Shown: one piece after another, positions 63,992 through 64,000 of the stretch | How the letters are laid out: every line of letters begins with the position of its first letter | Position numbering within the stretch: the first letter of the stretch is position 1 | Assembly (NCBI RefSeq): GCF_026213295.1 | Contig: NC_079415.1 | Location: forward strand, 28,931,681 to 28,995,680 | Direction of reading: 5' to 3' | DNA from: Gadus chalcogrammus | Taxonomy: Eukaryota > Chordata > Actinopteri > Gadiformes > Gadidae | DNA: 64,000 nt | Translations under genes and position numbers: made by a program | Notes under the pieces: generated by a model | The model's database searches: none | The model's input: the letters and a program-made list of their open reading frames with translations, nothing else | What the model was told of the DNA's origin: nothing

Positions 63992-64000
63992 GTGTGTACA

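Overview
The window looks like a repeat-dense chromosome segment from a teleost fish. It has intron-split genes with GT..AG junctions, long (GT)n, (TA)n and (GAA)n arrays, fish-type LINE 3' ends, Harbinger and hAT elements, and a transposon carrying a DUF4806 gene. No prokaryotic features were seen. The species cannot be named from this sequence. A 100-base run of N at 40158-40257 marks an assembly gap.

The backbone is a head-to-tail, plus-strand tandem array of one gene family. It encodes a THAP zinc-finger DNA-binding exon (A), a 133-bp exon with a DVACQTD/TVGTQLS motif (B), alternating exons of two kinds (D, about 284 bp; C, about 67 bp) and a terminal C2H2 zinc-finger exon ending in RGNGTL. 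Unit 0 (about 1.8-8.7 kb) is decayed. Unit 1 (11.4-32.9 kb) is the most complete: an intact THAP exon, exon B, D and C all join in phase to a zinc-finger exon, which carries a stop in finger 8. A THAP remnant lies at 33.9 kb. Unit 2 (41.5-48.1 kb) is a pseudogene throughout. Unit 3 (51.0-62.4 kb) has broken THAP and B exons but an in-phase D-C-D-C-D-C series leading to the only uninterrupted zinc-finger exon (59712-60784, 8 fingers). Unit 4 begins at 62.9 kb and runs off the window. Exon phases are D = 1 to 0 and C = 0 to 1, so D-C pairs can be added without breaking frame.

The intron after the unit 1 THAP exon holds a candidate 14-kb DNA transposon (12177-26170). It has 12-bp inverted termini, a possible ACAC target duplication and TTGAATC/GATTCAA-rich subterminal zones. 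It carries a truncated transposase-like ORF and an apparently intact 11-exon DUF4806 gene, and has itself collected LINEs, foldback hairpins and a 1.3-kb inverted-repeat element.

Other mobile DNA includes an RNase-H-bearing LINE (8.9-10.5 kb), L2/Rex-type LINE ends, a 2.06-kb Harbinger with a HARBI1-like C-terminus, small Harbinger elements with SANT-like ORFs inserted between D and C exons, a hAT element with a clean 8-bp duplication, and an adjacent solo-LTR-like insertion. Between 36.8 and 38.6 kb is a dense microsatellite cluster. It is followed by a multi-exon gene of unknown identity (39064 to the gap) with consistent splice phases.
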